64,000 nucleotides of DNA from Strigops habroptila (Eukaryota; Chordata; Aves; Psittaciformes; Psittacidae). The position numbers were made by a program, and so were the translations under genes. The notes below the pieces were generated by a model, which was given only the letters and a program-made list of their open reading frames with translations, was not told where the DNA came from and did not search any database. Positions 61,751-64,000 of the stretch are shown piece by piece. The stretch covers positions 33,574,812 to 33,638,811 of the forward strand of contig NC_044277.2 of the NCBI RefSeq assembly GCF_004027225.2, given 5' to 3'. Position 1 is the first letter of the stretch. Each line of letters starts with the position of its first letter.

Positions 61751-64000
61751 CCTTGTTATTGTTTTCCTGGATATCATAATAAAGAGTATCAAATTAAAAC
61801 TGTGCTTGAATAGTCTGTTACAAAAATGGAGGCGTGTAAATTGCATCTGGCTTTGCTTACAGTCCAGAAGCATCAGTGGCAGAGAGATACTGGTCAAAGA
61901 CAAATAGAATGTTCTGTTTGGGGTTATACACTTGAACCAGTGAACATAGAGCCAGGACATCTTTGGCTGAAGAGAAATGGTTTGGTACTCAGGCTGGAGC
62001 TGGAGCTTGCACAGAATTAGCAGGAGTTCAAGGCTGAGTTTCTCACCTCCTGTCAAGCTGAGAAACTGCATTGGTCCTCCCTCTTGGGAAAGTGGGCTTG
62101 TTTGCTGTAATGCTTGTGCAATGTTTTGTACCCTTTGAATAGCACTTTCAAGCTTGAGAGGGTAACCACAACCTTAGAGAATACCAAAAACTGCACTGGG
62201 CAATGTCTGGTGTGGCCTGGGAGCTTACCATTCAAATTGAAGTATTTCCAAGCTCTTCAACTCAGCAACTTTTAAAGCCTTTGTAGACTTCAGCTTCACT
62301 GATATGGAAGAGTAAAATTTCATCCAGTCTGAAACTGAACCTCTACACTGATACATTGATGATCTGAGCAAGACGGGGGGGAACTGAGGACTGTTGCTCG
62401 AGTTAGGGAAAGTTAGAGTGGGTTTAGGAAACCTTTGTCATAAATGTTACCCTCCTGTGGGTTTCATTTGCTACATGGTGGAGGGGTTGACTAGATCCCA
62501 GGATCTGTGTTCAGTTCACCTGAAGATACATCAGATTGTTGCTTTTGAAGAACTACTGAACTACTAAATCATTCTTAAAACCTGCATTCGTAACTTTTAA
62601 TTCCTCAAATTAATCAAAAGAAAATACTAAGATCAATTTCCCACGAGGATGCATCTGGTTCTTGGCTTTGCTGATGGACAATGTAGCTTAAACCGTAGGT
62701 TAAGTTGTGTTAGAAAATCGGAGGAAAACATGTGAGAACCAGAAGCACCTTGCCAATAGGTGTACCTGCAAAGTGACTGTCTCCACCATAGCTGGTGAGC
62801 ACAGGCATCTAAGATGACTGTAACGGGTCCTGCCTTATCTTTCCCCTCCTGCACCTCTCGAAATCATCATCTCGTCCCACTGCCACTCAGAATGACACAG
62901 CAGATACTGATGGGAGGTGGAGCATATGGAGTCTTAAGAGCCAGATCGTGTGATGAGTTTGGGATGTGGGAAAAACAGCCACTAGAGGCCACCATAGGCT
63001 GCCTCAGCTGGGCTTGACTTACGGTGTCTGCGGGTAGCAGGCAAAAATACATAGAGAGGCCCGTGGTTTTGCTGCACTTTCAGCAAAAATTACTTATTTC
63101 CTTTTAAACAGCATCTCTGTTGTAAATCAGAAAACAGAGCATTGAATTAAATTAGACCCAACTCTTTGTAGTTTTGGATCTTGGTGGTGACGCAATAATA
63201 AAACCCGTGGTGTTTTCTATAGGCCTTGTAAGGTGTCCTTGGCCCAAAGCTACTCCCTCGCTTCTGGTTAAGAAAGCAGGGTGTAGACCTCCAGTATTAA
63301 AGCTTTATCTTAACCCAAAAGTGCAACATCTTAGATTAAAAACAGCGCTGAGAATGCAAAGCCTCGGATTACATCTACAGGCTGTATTCAGTTCTGTAAG
63401 CAACTACATGGTGCTGTGCCAGATGCTGACTTCTTTGCTTAATCCTTGGGGAAGGGGAAAGTACAGAAAACCTGATCTCTGTTTCCACCAATTTTTGATG
63501 CTTTCAAAACAAAGTTACTGTTAGAGGAGCTTATAAAATTGTTTCCTGAACTAAAAAGAAATGTCAGCTTTTATCTGCCAGTAGGAGACCCTTATTTTGT
63601 AGGAGTATTTCTTATGGACATCTCCCTTTAGATGCTGCAGGATGAAAACTTTCCCTGCAGTGGTTAAAGCAACTTCTCAGAAAATATAAGTTAAAATATT
63701 CAGCTCACAGATTTTGCCTTTAATTATGAGGAAATGTCTTGTTCCTTTAGCATATGCCCCCTTTTATATACAAGAAAGTTTTGGGGTGGCACTGGGAAAC
63801 ACTGTGGGATACACTAATTTTTGTTGTTGTCTTTGGGGTAATTCTACCCTAGTCTGACCAGAAAATAAAACACTCTGCACTGGCTTTAGCTGTTCTGGGC
63901 TAGGATGCTTTTGCTGTCAGAAAGCATTGCAGTGCAGCATGATCTAGCTCTGGAAGAATAATAAGAAATATGGCTCTCCGTCAGGAATGTCCTGGGACTT
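61751..64000. other. Gene-free stretch to the window end
   Basis: No supported exon, RNA gene or mobile element. A 116-codon open frame at 63174-63524 on plus matches nothing I recognise. Confidence 0.5.

Overview
The window reads as bird genomic DNA. It is AT-rich with two GC-rich promoter islands, it has small vertebrate exons with GT-AG introns, and it is littered with truncated CR1 LINE copies. It also carries one long terminal repeat of a type common in birds. The order XKR9 - LACTB2 - TRAM1 is the block known from human 8q13.3 and its avian counterpart. The LTR type and the sequence differences hint at a neoavian bird rather than chicken, but that is only an inference.

Layout. 1-5,043: gene-free flank. 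5,044-6,851 (minus): the last two coding exons of XKR9, an XK-family phospholipid scramblase. They are clearly recognisable but broken by an in-frame TAA at 5,326-5,328, and no first coding exon was found upstream. 6,852-21,880: the non-coding stretch between XKR9 exon 2 and the promoter island. It holds four CR1 copies; one of them contains a piece of polyubiquitin coding sequence (about 7,979-8,165). 21,880-22,470: CpG island with the LACTB2 start. 22,088-35,125 (plus): complete LACTB2, 7 coding exons, 287 codons, all metal-binding residues present. 35,126-40,490: LACTB2 3' end, a CR1 piece and a solo LTR (39,161-39,748). 40,490-42,360: CpG island with TRAM1 exon 1 and, in intron 1, an uninterrupted run of 52 G. 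41,286-55,616 (plus): complete TRAM1, 11 coding exons, 373 codons, with a 1.1 kb CR1 copy in intron 6. 55,617-57,060: TRAM1 3' UTR. 57,061-64,000: gene-free, with one very old amniote-type repeat at 61,634-61,750.

The three genes do not form a pathway. LACTB2 is a mitochondrial metallo-beta-lactamase-fold endoribonuclease, TRAM1 is an endoplasmic-reticulum membrane protein that works beside the Sec61 translocon, and XKR9 is a caspase-activated plasma-membrane scramblase. They are linked by conserved position only. I see no CRISPR array, no RNA gene and no unknown multi-gene system. The observations most worth following are the broken XKR9, the ubiquitin fragment nested in a CR1 element, and the (G)52 tract.
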